Shown piece after piece: positions 25,385 to 37,294 of a stretch of DNA of 64,000 nucleotides. The notes under the pieces are model-generated. The model was not told where the DNA came from. It worked only from the letters and a program-made list of their open reading frames with translations, and searched no databases. The translations under genes and the position numbers were made by a program. The DNA comes from Undaria pinnatifida (lineage: Eukaryota; Sar; Phaeophyceae; Laminariales; Alariaceae): contig JABAKD010000027.1 of the NCBI GenBank assembly GCA_012845835.1, positions 13,500,487-13,564,486 of the forward strand, read 5' to 3'. Within the stretch, counting starts at the first letter, position 1; each line of letters begins with the position of its first letter.

Positions 25385-26394
25385 CGGTTCGCTGTGATTC
25401 GTCTTTTTCGTTGGACACACGTAACAGGTATCGGAGTGGGTAGCCAGGAGGGTTATATAGTTAGGCTTCCGGTCCGTGGTCCGACGAAGGCTCGGCGCGC
25501 CCCCCCCCCGCGAGCCCTCCCCGGAGCGCCGCCGGAGTCCAAATTTGGACGTTACAAATAACGCCTGATTATACTCACAATGCGCGTCTTACACGCTCTT
25601 TTTTATCCTCTCGTAGTAGGCGGGCATCGGGGGTCCTTTTGGCGGTACTGTAATGTGCTGCTCTGAAATATAAGAAATACGAAGGCAAAAAAAAAAAAGC
25701 GAGGATCGAATCGAGAGCATCGCCTTTTTTTATGGCGGGATGATCGTGGACGGACTCTTAGCGTAGCTCAGGGCGAGCATCGCTCGAACGCTCAAGCTTC
25801 CTCGTCCACTTGGCACACTCATGAGAGATAACACGCTTGTTTTAGAGCGCGTTTGGGACAGGATCGTCCTCCCGACAGAGTCAGGCAAGGCTGACAGGCC
25901 GTGTGCGATTACAGCAGCGGCAGCAATCCGTCGCACACCCGTAATATATGCCTATAATATCTACCTATAATAATGCCCTAAGCTTGAGCCTGCCTATGCT
26001 CTACCTGAATGCATGATGGCTGTTTCGAGTCTCGGATCGGCGTGTCGAGCGTCGAGCATATAGACTATATGGCAAAAAGAGGGCCTTAACATTTGCACCT
26101 GGCGAAAAAGCCGTTACAAGTTTTACCCAATTCAATACTTGACTTTAAAAAAGCTCCTGCGTCGGAAAAACAAACTACACAAAAAAGAATTTAGCCGATG
26201 GCGAAACGGATCCGAAAAATAATTCGACTACTCGTACTCGTACGGTGAAATGGACCCCCCCCCCCCCCCAAAAGTCCCCTACGGCGAAATGACTGATTTT
26301 GTTTTTTCGCATAAACATACGGTGAAACGGACCCGAAAAGTGTTTCGCCTACGACTTTGTACACTTTTTGTCGCCTGTTTCGCCTGCTGCGAAA

Positions 26395-26985
26395 ATATGT
26401 GCGGCACAAAAGAACGGGGTGTCCGGGAAGCCGCACATTGGCTCCAGGGCATGGGGCGCTAAGCGGAATTATCGCGACAAAGGTGCGCTAGCGCACCGCC
26501 GCTCGCCCTATCGGCTCAAAAAAACGGGTTTCTGGGAAGCCGTACATTGACTCCGGCGCATGGTGCGCTGAGCGGAATTTTCTCGAAAAAGGTACGCAAG
26601 CGCACCGCCGGTCGTCCCAAGTATAACCCTGGTAGGCAGTGATGTGCAGGTTTTATCAGCTGGACGCGTATGCACATCACGATTCATCGGTACGTACGAG
26701 TACGCGGTACAACTTTCTGCCATTGTGGCTGTTTCTTAGTGTCGGTTCAACAGGCAGAGTGAGCTTGTCGGTGGAGTACGTGACGTGTAACAGCAAATAC
26801 GTCAAGTCCCTCAAATGCTAAAACAAATCTCTGGTACGTAGCCGGTGGCGTGATTTTTTCATCGGCCGGACTATGCACATCATGATTTCATCGGTACGTA
26901 CTAGTACGCGGTACAACTTTCTGCCATTGTAGCTGTTTCTTAGTGTCGGTTCAACAGACAGAGTGAGCTTGTTAGGCCTTGACCT
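26395..26985. repeat. two successive tandem duplications
   Basis: First, about 26410-26500 and 26520-26610 share GGGAAGCCGYACATTGRCTC, GCGGAATT and GCGCACCGCCG. Second, about 26672-26775 and 26872-26972 share ATTCATCGGTACGTACKAGT and CTTTCTGCCATTGTRGCTGT through GAGTGAGCTTG. Confidence 0.8.
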
Positions 26986-27729
26986 TCAAGGCTTGCCTTA
27001 GAAATCGCCTCAGCGCTTTTTTCTGAAAAGGGCGAGCCTTGAGGGCCTTTTCGAGCCTTATGAGCCTTACTCTACGTAAGGCTCGTTGCCTGACGGCGCA
27101 AAGGTCTTTCAGGGACGTTTTAGGCCAATGTCGCGTTGAAAAAATAACGCCGTCGCGTTGAAAAAATAACGCCGTTAGACTGGAACTCGGAAAAAAAGGG
27201 GACAGGGGTTATACATTCGGTGTGCGTGCCATGCGGAGAGACCCGGAGACACACACGTCGGACGCCAGCACGCCAGCTCCTCAGGTGCCAGCTCTTGCGG
27301 ACACGGACATAGTAACACCTTTCACCTGCCTTCGGAGCGGCGCACTGTCTACCAATCAGGGGATCCCACCGCTACAAGGAATACCTATTGGGTGGTGATT
27401 CTGCGCAAGATCGGTCTGCATATGAGTGATGACAACGTAATACCTAGACTTGCTGGCTACATGCATATCATAGACTCATTTGGCTACATACATATCATAG
27501 ACTCATTGTTTCTTGTTTTCGTTTTTGCGCCCAAACATATTTTATTTATTTATTGTTCAGCGTTACACACATTGAGTCATGCGGTCAAGAATACCAATCG
27601 GCACCACCGCCATGTACATCAGTACCGCCATGTGATGTACCTGGTACGTCACAAGCCCGACACTTCCTTTTCTATCACAGACGTTTCAAGGCGAGACGCA
27701 TATTGATCCCTTTAGGACTGCAATGCCGG

Positions 27730-28012
27730 CGTCCCCGGTGGTTTGGTAGGTTATCCTCGTGCCTACTACAATCAATTTCGCGAGTTCAATTCTCACCGAG
27801 TGCACATGCTCGTAGGGACTTTTCTCTTCTGGACTAAGGATTGATTGTCGGAAAGCGCGAACGCCTGAGTTAATAGCAACTTTCGAGAGGAAAAATCGGC
27901 GAGCGGTGGGACTGCTGAAGAACCCTGCGCGCGATAAAACTTGACGGCAAGAACTGGGGTGGGAGAAAGGACGACACTCCTGTGACCACGGCTTGTCCAG
28001 CAGATAGCTGAG
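27730..28012 (+). mobile_element. tRNA-headed SINE (type I body)
   Basis: The head at 27730-27802 reads CCCCGGTGGTTTGGTAGG and has a B-box-like GAGTTCAATTCTC. The body contains ATCGGCGAGCGGTGGGACTG, CGCGCGATAAAA and ends CCTGTGACCACGGCTTGTCC, an end shared with the copies at 34485 and, reversed, at 13230, 22640 and 24010. Confidence 0.6.
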
Positions 28013-28310
28013 GGTAAGTGAGACCTCTTTTTTAGGAGTTGAGCTGGAACGTAAGAGTGATGAGTAATACACAAAAAAACGAACCAAAAACAGGAACAAA
28101 AACAAAAACGAAAACGAAACAACCATTTCGGGGACAAAGTTTTTAGTTACTTATAGTGTGGGATACTTTTTTCGATTTTTTTTGTTTCTTCTTTTTTTTC
28201 TTTTTTCAAATGTCAACAGCAAAAAACGGTCGAAGACTCGCTGACGGCTTTCTTTTTTTTTTTTTTAAGGGAAGACTCGTGCCTCTCTGGTTAAGGCTCG
28301 TTGAGGTTCG

Positions 28311-28588
28311 TTAACCCCTTTAGAGCCCCCGAACTCCTCCCTATACTAAATCCAAGTAATTTTGTCCCCACAAACGGGTTTCCAGTTGTAACAGGGTGAA
28401 GGCTCGGACCCCTTTAGAGCCCCCGAACCCCTCCCTATACTATATCCAAGTAATTTTGTCACCCAAAACGGGTTTCCAGTTGTGAAAGGGTTAAGGCTCG
28501 GACCCCTTTAGAGCCCCCGAACCCCTCCCTATACTAAATCCAAGTAATTTTGTCCCCAAAAACGGGTTTCCAGTTGTAAAGGGGTTAA
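28311..28588. mobile_element. three tandem copies of the TTAA-type MITE
   Basis: Each unit is about 94 bp, runs from ACCCCTTTAGAGCCCCCGAA to TTTCCAGTTGTAAAGGGG, and is joined to the next by TTAAGGCTCGG or a variant. The outer left is GTTAACCCC and the outer right GGGGTTAAGG. The three units are more similar to each other than to the copy at 23461. Confidence 0.6.
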
Positions 28589-28650
28589 GGTTCGTGCCTG
28601 AAAACGCTCCTTAACCCCCGTTTTTTTCGGCCGCCCCTAACCGCGAGCCT

Positions 28651-28740
28651 CAACCCCTTCCCAGCTTGAAACTCGTTTTCGGGGAAAAAGAACTTGGACT
28701 TAGTATAGGGAGAGAGGTTTTGGGGCTGTACAAGGGTTAA
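28651..28740. mobile_element. TTAA-type MITE, reverse orientation
   Basis: CAACCCCTTCCCAGCTTGAA ... GGACTTAGTATAGGGAGAG ... CAAGGGTTAA: the reverse of the units at 28311. Partial copies are at about 33340-33395 and 53415-53468 (and the latter again at about 63517-63571). Confidence 0.5.
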
Positions 28741-29424
28741 AGGCCAGGACCTGGAGCTTGTCCGTGGAGTAGGTGATGTGTAACTGCAAATACGCTAAAT
28801 TCCTACGAGGTACCAGGTATATGATGCGTGCTCTACATGTCCTGCCGTTTAGCTCTTTATAGCTGCACCCACGGGTCCGGAGATACACTGCTTGAAAATT
28901 GAGTTGGGTAATGTTTTCTACCTGTCACCCCCTCACCAACACGTTTTTTGATGACCCAAAACGGCTTGGAATTTGAGTTTGGACAGCAGTTTTTCAAGCC
29001 GTAAAAGCCGCCCCGGGTCCCGACGGTATGTGCGTGTGTTCTTCTCATGAAGCTCAATCTACATCCAGCACAACCAGCGTCCGAGCCTTTGCCTCCACCT
29101 ATGAGTAGAGCGACGAACTCGGTGCTGGTCACAAACGACAAGACAGAGATACACATCGCAAGATACTCACAGTCAGGTTTATGATACTACAATATGCAAT
29201 TTTTTTTTCATACAACATACTGGTACACCGTGGCATGATACCCTGGTACAGTGAGTACTCCGGTTCAAGATAACCTTGTGACAAGCCGAACCAGCCGCGC
29301 TCTTGACTTCACATTGCTCTTATCTGTGGCGGGAAATATGCAGCATTAAGCATGGCGGAACACGCCGATGTGACCGCTTTTCAGCCCCGAATGCTCTTGT
29401 TTTGGGGTGCTCTTAAATCGGGGT

Positions 29425-29535
29425 ACCCGCTGTACCCTGGTACCCTGTTACCCTGGTACCCCGGTACCCCGGTACCCCGGTACTCCGGTACCCCGGTACG
29501 CTGGTGCCCTGGTGCCATGGTATCATGGTACCCTT
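29425..29535. repeat. 10-bp GGTACCCCGG minisatellite
   Basis: About ten imperfect units of the near-palindrome GGTACCCCGGTACC, decaying to GGTGCCATGGTATCATGGTA. Confidence 0.9.
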
Positions 29536-30540
29536 GTCTTGCAAGCACTGATTTTTGGTCCGCGCACGTACGACACGTACGACTCGCGGAGATCCTGATG
29601 CGAGCCCTTTTCTCACTTAACTTACGGGCAGGTAAAGTCTCGGAATCTTTGTAGAATTTTGAATGGTAAAAAAAAAAAATGCTGTGAGATACGTGACGAT
29701 TTACAGCGGAGGGCTACACCGAGCAGCTCGCCGGCTACTGAGCGAGATCAGGGGGGCGTGTTTACCCTAAACTGCAATGCACGGTTAGTCTCCCATCTCC
29801 GACCCTTGCGCGGCAAGATACCAGTAGTGGTCGCCGTGGTGCGCGCTCCCTCCAGACGCTGGGACGGCTGGTAAGATGGCACCCGCGAGATTGTTGGACA
29901 CTACCTCGGTCCCGAAAGGGTTATGACCGTTGATGATTCAGTTATCGCCCCTTTTGCAACCCTTTGGTTCTTCCAGGCGGGCAAGCTGAATGTGTATAAT
30001 GTGACCATTTCGGCACCGGCGACACGGAACAGCCAGGGGTGCTGACGTGGGAGGTGTCTGTACCCTAGCTGCAATGCGCGGAGATTCTCCGGTCTCCGAT
30101 CCTCGGCGCAGTGAGATAATGGTCGCAGTGTTGCCCGACCCCGCTATGCCGCTAGGCGGGCGGTTAGATAGAACCCCGAAGACTGTTTGGTCGCTATGCC
30201 TGGGTCCCACAAAGATACGCCATTTAGAACAACAGACTTTTGTTGGGGGCGGGTGCGTCACCTGTGTTGCTTTGCCCACAAAACGAAAAATGCGACAAAA
30301 CGAACAATGCGGTGTCACACGACCTATAAACGTCAAATGCTATTGAAACCGGGGTTTTGTTCAAGACAGCCCCGCACAATTCCCTGTAGGCCGTTCAGCG
30401 CCATATGCTCTCTTTCACCGGCGCCGTGCTCTCCACTGAAGCCTTCAAATGACACACCACGCCCGTGGGAACCCCACCAAGTCATGGTATCGTCTGATCT
30501 GTAGCTTCGTTGTGTGGCCTTTGTCTTGCTATATTTGGAG

Positions 30541-30650
30541 AAGTCCGGTGCGCCGCGGCCATGAAGGCTATCGTTTGCGCCGTTGCTACGTATGCTCCCA
30601 GCAATCGCGCCGCCAGTTTCGGCATCGATTTAAGGTCACTGTCGCTGTTG
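30541..30650 (+). CDS. candidate missing ORC6 exon (domain A, helices 2-3), weak
   Basis: The frame here reads CAAAMKAIVCAVATYAPSNR, then GIDLRSLSLL up to the donor TTG|GTGAAC in phase 0, which would join to AYIAVY of the next ORC6 exon. ORC6 normally has C-x-A-V-I-C-L-E-I-A at the first position and I/V-K-L-S-G-L-S-x-K-x-Y across the junction. The spacing is within two residues, but the L-S-G motif is not intact, and no acceptor here gives phase 0 with the putative first exon. Similar short chance matches exist elsewhere in the window, so this stays a candidate only. Confidence 0.2.
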
Positions 30651-32104
30651 GTGAACGTGGATGAAATCGCCCAAGATTCGCCGTGTGCTCGTGAATACAT
30701 GCAGGGAACGTATTCCAGGGCGGCGGAGCTTTGGATTTAGGTCACCGACGCCGCAGTCGCTGAAGATGCGTGCTTCAGAAAAACAACGAAATGTGGACAA
30801 AAAAAAAGCGCTGCGTTGCAGTGAGGTAGCGCTTGATCCCAGAAAAAGCGTTGAACAGAAAAAAATTGCTCGTACACACGTACTGGCACTTGATCATCGC
30901 TATGTTCTGCAGCAACGAAATAAGTTGGCCACAGCAGTGCGAGAAACATAAAATCGATGACCTGGCACCAACACATTTTCAAAAGCTTACCACAGTATGA
31001 GAAATATGGAATCCGACGACCTGGAACCACATTTCCAAGCTTGATCGACACTGTCGCGGCGCTTACAGGTCACCAGAACTGCTGCCGCTTTGCCAGACTG
31101 TAGTGAGAGCACCCAAGATCCCACCGCAGGGCGGTACACTTTTCGATCAGACGTGACGCTGGAGTTATGGCACATTACGAATCTGGTACAACCAAAAAAA
31201 AGACGGTAGATGTGCTTCCAGGTGTTACTTTTTTTATTTCATACACTCGGCAAACATAAAAAAACGGTTCTTTTTTCACAGGACAGGAGGGATGTGTGTC
31301 ACAACCGCAGCACATGCTACACGGGGCAGCCCGGGCTGCTGATCCATGTAGGGAACACAAGAAACCCCTTCGGCGTGTAGATGGATACTCGGGGGTCGGG
31401 GCGAGAACCAAAGCGGGTGACGCAAGATACACACTCCCACGACAAAAAAGACGAGGAGTGAAACGTGTTTTACACCGGTATGACGGGTATGATGTACAGG
31501 ACTGCGTGTTTTGTACACGCACTTCAAATCCGTCAGCTGTGAGTTCGACCATTTGAATGATCGATACTCATATTTGCTAGCTGCTGCTGTTGGCCTGTTT
31601 TCAGCGACCGATGGGTACACCGCCAGTTTTAGGGAAAATCGTAAAATACTTGTTCTTGGTTTCTCTGTTTCGCAGTCTGTGACCATATAACTTGTATCTC
31701 TCTAGTAATAGCATGAAGAGTCGGGATTGCCACTCGGTGTTCTACTGATGATGACGTTGGGTAGAACCGAGTTAGGGCCGTCCCCAACGAGCATAACAAA
31801 TGCGAGGAATTCTGACGAGAAAAAGGCGACATTTTCACGAATCGTAATAACTGCCAGGAATTCGGACTTAAAATCGTTTTGATATTTTTCCTTGAAGATT
31901 GATGTCCGCATTTCTTCCGAAAAAACGTGATTGTTTATTTTTAAACGTGACATGACGACACCGCAGAATTTCAAAATGTCAGGAATCGTGACGTTTTGTC
32001 AGGATTCGTTCGTTTTTTTTTTTTTCGCGTTCGTAAGGAACGACCCTTAATGTGAAAAAGAAGACAACCCACAACGCACAACACGTAAGGTGAGGGCGCA
32101 ACGT

Positions 32105-32520
32105 CAATGGCGCAAGCAAGAAGATGAGTAGCGCCAGTAGCAGCTGCAACAGCAGAGAGGATGGCAATGGTAACAACATTAGCAGCAGCAGCAAGCAGCG
32201 TCACGGCAGCAACACCAAAAACAGCTGCAGCAGAGGAAGGATAGCAGCAGTAGACAACAGCAGTAGCAGCAGGGACTGCACGCATGCGGCACGGAGGGGT
32301 ATACGCACGTCTCTACCAGACAAACAGGGGCGAGCAATGTTGTATGCTGTTGTGCTTGTACCAGCACCTTACGCCACAGAGGAAATGTGGCCTAAATAGC
32401 AACAGAGACAAAGCCAGCAGCAGTATTAAGTAATACTTCGAAGTATCACAACAGCAACGGCAGCAGCATGCAGCAGCAGCAGCGGCCGCAACAACCAGCA
32501 GCAGAGAGAGGGAGATCGCG
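32105..32520. repeat. degenerate (AGC)n / (CAG)n region
   Basis: Long stretch rich in AGCAGC and AACAGC on the plus strand, with interruptions. Frames on both strands read as Ser/Ala/Leu/Cys-rich low-complexity peptide and show no domain. Confidence 0.8.
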
Positions 32521-32863
32521 ATAATCGTGTGGTACCATCAGAGATGACACTACCACCAGCAGCGGCATCGGCAACACGCATGCATACAGGCGTATGTCAT
32601 ATCATCCACGCGAAGGGCACAGCTGCCTGGCGTGTACAGCCTGCCCGTCGACAGCTGCTGATAGTATCAGGCTGTTCGGTAACGTTGTAAACAGCTGCTG
32701 ACGTATGGTGGATTTTTCGGTGACGTCTTGAAAACACCTTCGCAGTATGCGTCAACAATCAAATATCCTTTTCATGTGAACGACTGCCTGAGGACATTGC
32801 GCAGACGCATATGTGTTTCTGCATATCCCAAATGCTGTTTATCTACCCGACCTGCAATGCGGA

Positions 32864-32868
32864 GGGTT

Positions 32869-32911
<43 letters not shown>
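32864..32911. repeat. 8-bp (CCGGTCTC)n microsatellite
   Basis: Five to six perfect CCGGTCTC units, grown out of the single GGTCTCCGGT seen in relatives of this dispersed repeat (30080, 35090). Confidence 0.9.
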
Positions 32912-32912
<1 letters not shown>

Positions 32913-33073
32913 CCACAAGTGCGCGGCAAGACACCGGTGCTGCGCTTTCCCACTATTATTATTGTATATTTGAAGACAGTTGGTAAGATCACACCCACCC
33001 TTGGAAGATTTGGTCGCTATGCCTGGGTCCTAAGAGAAAAAATCCGTTTCAATCCGTTCTTAACCCCTTGAGG

Positions 33074-33314
33074 TGACGCGTGCTACCATAGCATTAGGTG
33101 CACCACTCTTTTTCTGAGGTATCCTCAATTTGGGAGCAAAGAAAGTAAAACTGCTATGTTACCGGATGAAAAATCCCCATGGCCTAGGTCGTAACCAACG
33201 AGACTCATTCAAAAACTAAGGGGGGCGTATTTTCCGACGGTTTTGGGTTGAGGAGCCCCGCCATTCAGAAAACACTTTCGCCGAAAAAAGGTATACCTCT
33301 ATCGTAGGATGCGT
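33074..33314. mobile_element. non-autonomous TIR element, same family as at 4413
   Basis: Left end TGACGCGTGCTACCATAG, right end CTCTATCGTAGGATGCGTC; 241 bp. The inner part has TCCTCAATTTGGGAGC, TTGGGTTGAGGAGCCC and CATTCAGAAAACACTTTCGC. Confidence 0.6.
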
Positions 33315-33569
33315 CTTTTACTTTCGCCTTCTCCCTGTCTATACCAACTCCAAGCAAATTATCCCCAAATTGTCCCCCAAAACGGGTTTCCAGTTGTATG
33401 TTGCGTCAACAACCCTTCTGGGGCCCGTGTATATCTTGATTATAGTATAGCGACCAAAAAACCGCGATTGCGCACGACGTTTTCAAGCGTCTGCGAGTAG
33501 CGTGAGCGCGCAGCGGTACGAGCAGGACCATGCCGCACCCGTTCCTGTACGACCCCCTTGCATGCATTG

Positions 33570-33570
33570 G

Positions 33571-33649
<79 letters not shown>

Positions 33650-33650
33650 G
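33570..33650. repeat. (TTG)27 microsatellite
   Basis: Perfect trinucleotide array of 81 bp. The minus strand reads as polyglutamine in a short open frame (33660-33406), but nothing outside the array supports a gene. Confidence 0.95.
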
Positions 33651-33784
33651 CTTCGGACACGAATGTTTTTTATCCCCCTATCAGCAGTGCGCGATGCTGA
33701 AAATCGTCTTTTTTCAGCGTCAATTTTTCCGTCTTGAATACAACCCTTTTCGGACTTCCAGCGGGGTATATGATATTCACAATA

Positions 33785-34045
33785 AACTGGTGCATTCCAC
33801 AGCCGTCAGATTTTGTCCCCCTCGAAAACGGGTTTGATTGTTTCCGTGCGCAGATCGATGGACATCACCCTGTTGACCATGGTACAACCTACACTCTGTT
33901 GTTCCAAGGGGAGTCGCCAACCTATATCCTTAATGAGGACACACACACCCAGCAATACGCGCGTTCGGAGTATCACACACAGCTTGCAAAGATGATTTTC
34001 GACAAAACCTTCTATCCCATAGCTGAAGTGTATTTTTATATTATA
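33785..34045 (-). repeat. G-tract repeat family copy, core only
   Basis: GTCAGATTTTGTCCCCCTCG to CTTGCAAAGATGATTTTCGA; no G runs attached. Confidence 0.65.
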
Positions 34046-34064
34046 TACTCCGCGCATATGCTTG

Positions 34065-36012
34065 CGTGAGAATGACGGCGCCGGCCACGCGGAGCCCGCC
34101 TGCTGACGTGGTGGACGCTTTATTTATATATGTGAGAATTGCAGCACCGGCCACGTGGAAAGGCACGGGCTGCTGTGTGTGTTGGACGTTACACATATGT
34201 GTGAGTTAGAATTCCAGCACCGGCCACGCGGAGAAGCCCCGGCTGCTGTGGTGGTGGACGTTATATATGTGTGTGTGAGAACTACAGCACCGACCACGCG
34301 GAGAAGCCCCGGCTGCTGCGGTGGTGGACGTTATATATACCTGTGTGAGAATTACAGCACCGGCTTCACGGAGAAGCCCGGGCTGTTGAGGTAGTGGACC
34401 TATTCTTTACAGCAATGCACGGAGTCTCCGGTTTCCTGCACTTGCATAGCGACTTCATAGTCGCAGTGACCGGCATACACTGTCAGGCGTCCCCCGTAGA
34501 GTGGTAGGTGAATCTTGCCCCCCCTAAATTATGTCGATCGTGCTGGTTCGCATCCCCCCTCCCGGATGCATACTCCTGTGCGCAGGGATTTTTTTCTTGC
34601 GTAAATAATTGATTGGCGGAAAAAAAAGCGTGAGAGCGTGAGCAGGCAATGTTCAATGCAAATCGACGTTCGCAAAGAGGTGAAAAAGTGGAAATGCTGA
34701 GCCCTATGCGCGATAAAAATGAGGGCACGCGCCGCGGGGGGGGGAAAGGAGGGAAGACAACTCCTGTGACCACGGTTTGTCCAGAGTATCGCCGAGGGCA
34801 GCACCTCTTACTAGCAAAAGTTGAGCTGGAAAAATTACAAAAAGAAAGTGTTACCCGCTCCCACTATCAATGGACGGTTGGTATAATCGCCCCCGAGCAT
34901 GGTTTCGTCGCTATTCCTGGGTCTGCCCAAAGGGGGAGATTCGCCCATTTCAAACAACCCTTTTGACAACTTCCATTGGGGGGGGGGGGGCGAGAATGGC
35001 AGCACATGCCACTCGGAGGAGCCCGGGCTGCTGGTGTACTAGGTATACATACGATAGGGAATCTGCCCACACTGCAATGCAAGGAGAGTCTCCGGTCTCC
35101 GACAATAAGTGCACCGCAAGATATGTACCGGGCACTGTTTACTCATAGTCGCTGTGCTGCACGCTCCCACTATGTACTGCCCCTCCAGGAGCTTGAGACG
35201 AAAAAAATGGCGGAGTAGGCAGATCGACGATTGATTGCAGCGTCGACAAGAAAAAAACGCAAGCGGGGTGCAGGCTCAGCGGGTGCAGCAGTGGTTAGTT
35301 TACGTCTCGAACTATGACGCTATCCAAGGAGTTGCACGACACACGCGCGGCCGGCATGGTAGTTGCTGCTCATCCTGTTTACCTGCGCTGCGCGCACTAA
35401 ACGGGTCGTAAGGCCGAACACCTCGATTGCTTTGATGGCGTTTTTCGGTTCCCAACTTGGTCAATGGGCGGTTGGTAAGATCGCGCGCTTGGAACGTTTG
35501 GTCGCTATGCCTCGGCCCAAAAAAATCCGTTGTGACCCCTTTATGACCCCTTTTTAACACCTTTTTTTCGCGACTTCTAGCGGGAAAAAGTAATTGTGTC
35601 ATGGTGACCTCGCCGGTCACACGGAACAGCCCGGGCTGCTGAGATACGGGGTATAATATATGCATTCCGAAATGCAGTGAACGGAGATTCTTGCGCTGCA
35701 TTCCGAAATGCAGTGAACGGAGATTCTTGCGCTGCAGGATGTTGATCCGCAGCGCTTGCGTGCTCCCACTACTACACCAGCTGTAGTATTGATCCTTTTT
35801 ATAACCCCATTTACAGCAACTCTTTTTGCGACTTACAGCGGGAGGAAAAAATCGCAATGTGATGGTGACCGCGCCGGTCACACGGAACAGCCCGGGCTGC
35901 TGAGATACGGGACGTATCCAAAGTGCAATGCGCGGACGTTCTTGCGCGGTAGGACGTTGATCTGCAGCGCTTGCGTGCTCCCACTGCCACGGCCAGTACC
36001 TGGTAGTATCAA
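34065..36012. repeat. cluster of a dispersed repeat (GCCCGGGCTGCTG family), partly in tandem
   Basis: About five 64-bp tandem units at 34068-34400 (CAGCACCGGCCACGCGGAG, CCCCGGCTGCTG, GTGGACGTTATATATG), then longer copies at about 34870-35180, 35440-35760 and 35860-36010. The full unit runs through GCAATGCGCGGAGATTCTCC, a GCGGCAAGA segment, GCGCTCCCACTAC and GGTTGGTAAGATCGC to TTGGTCGCTATGCCTGGGTC. Further copies are at about 29777-29890, 30015-30220, 31300-31345 and 32850-33035. The 241-codon minus-strand frame at 36037-35312 arises from these repeats. Confidence 0.7.
34485..34810 (+). mobile_element. tRNA-headed SINE (type I body), diverged
   Basis: The head has GCGTCCCCCGTAGAGTGG and a B box TGGTTCGCATCCC near 34548. 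The body has ATGCGCGATAAAAATGAGG, a G run, and ends CTCCTGTGACCACGGTTTGTCC. Confidence 0.55.
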
Positions 36013-36471
36013 TCCTTGTTACTACTGCTAGAACCATCCGACTCCTCGGTTCTAAGCGGATAAGATGATAGGCGCTCGGTAGTTTGTGACCGCAGAGCTT
36101 GTCTCTTTAGGAGGAGGCATCGGCACGGAGGACGCTGGTTGTGCTTCAATGGGAACCTAAATACACAACTTCCTTAAATCGTAAGACGGTGGAAACCCTG
36201 GGGACGGTAAGTATCATCCCCGTGTCCCGGGTTGTCACCGGTGTGGGTAAAAACGCCAATTGCTGAAAATAGAGGATTTCCGGTAAGTTACTTTTTAGAT
36301 CAGGGTTACTGTGTACCATCGCTGATCTGTGGGTCTGCAAAAGGTGCATGGATGTTTTGTCGGATCGCAGCGGGGATGATCTTTTGGAAGTTATGCTTGG
36401 GCCCCAAAGGGCTATAACCCCTTTCGAACGTGGGGCTGTACCCACGCCATCCCGTTTTTGCGGACAAACTG

Positions 36472-36604
36472 CTCGGGATTGATGTAGGATGACTCTTTTG
36501 TGGTTGCTAGCACCACCCCCGTCAAGGCCCAGGCCAAGGCCCAGTACTAGGTCCTCGTGGTGTACCGCCTCCAGCTCGTCTTCAAGCAGCTCCGAGTTCA
36601 TCAT
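36472..36604 (-). other. possible start of a minus-strand coding exon, unassigned
   Basis: Reads MMNSELLEDELEAVHHEDL then a short Leu-Gly repeat and NHKRVILHQS, with codon use that looks less random than its surroundings. It begins 20 bp upstream of the tRNA-Ser. No domain is recognised and no clear donor is seen. The plus strand over the same bases reads as a serine run, so low complexity may explain it. Confidence 0.2.
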
Positions 36605-36623
36605 GACAACACGTGATCTTTTT

Positions 36624-36707
36624 GTCGACGTGCCCGAGTGGTTAAGGGTATGGATTCGAAACCCATTGTGATTTCACGCGCAGGTTCGTGTCCTGCCGTC
36701 GACGCCA
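36624..36707 (+). tRNA. tRNA-Ser(CGA) with an encoded 3' CCA
   Basis: A full class II cloverleaf can be drawn. The acceptor GTCGACG pairs with CGTCGAC at 36697-36703. The D arm lies in GCCCGAGTGGTTAAGG. The anticodon loop TTCGAAA gives anticodon CGA; the stem closes with one A-C mismatch. The long variable arm GTGA-TT-TCAC is typical of serine tRNA. The T arm is GCAGG-TTCGTGT-CCTGC with a perfect stem. The discriminator is G, and the next three bases are CCA (36705-36707). No intron is seen. The mismatch and the TTCGTGT loop (TTCRANY is usual) leave some chance of a decayed copy. Confidence 0.85.
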
Positions 36708-37294
36708 CATGTGAAATTTAAGGTGGAGGACACAGAGTGCCCCCTGCAGGTCTGCCAATTGAGCAGGTCCTCGGAGAGTACTCACTTTCGTTCCTTCGTA
36801 GAGATGTAGCTTTATTCGTTTCCACCAGAGCCCGGGATAGCTTCTGAGATCGGAGGCGCGTGCCTCCGATCTAATTCCTAACTTCCCCGAATATAAACCG
36901 CCAACCTTATCATACGAAACCCATCCAAATGATCTCAAATTCGGATACCTACAGGACTTTCAAGGCCGTATCTTAACATTGCTCGTACGTCCCAGGTGTT
37001 GCGCTATATCAGAGAGATCGACCCTACGAGGTGTCATGGTAAGAAAACGGGCTTTTTTTTTTTCGCGTGTTCGTCATGTGGTAGGCAGCCCATCGTTCTA
37101 CCGACCTCGTATGCATGTACCTTGACGGGAAAAAGAATGGCGCGTGCACGACCGGTTCCGACGTAAAGGCGTGCGGAGTGCAGAAGCCAGGCGTCGATGC
37201 TTGTGTGTTCGTTTGCAAGAGTTTGTCAAGACCAAGACTCAGATTTCTTTTGCTCGGGCGGAAATAACAGCTTGGGGAGGAGAAGTACGCATGG

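Noticed and set aside
33406-33660. Polyglutamine protein on the minus strand
   Set aside because: Only the (TTG)27 array makes the glutamine run; flanking residues show no domain and no splice support.
35312-36037. 241-codon minus-strand open frame
   Set aside because: Composed of two copies of the GCCCGGGCTGCTG dispersed repeat; the peptide repeats with the DNA.
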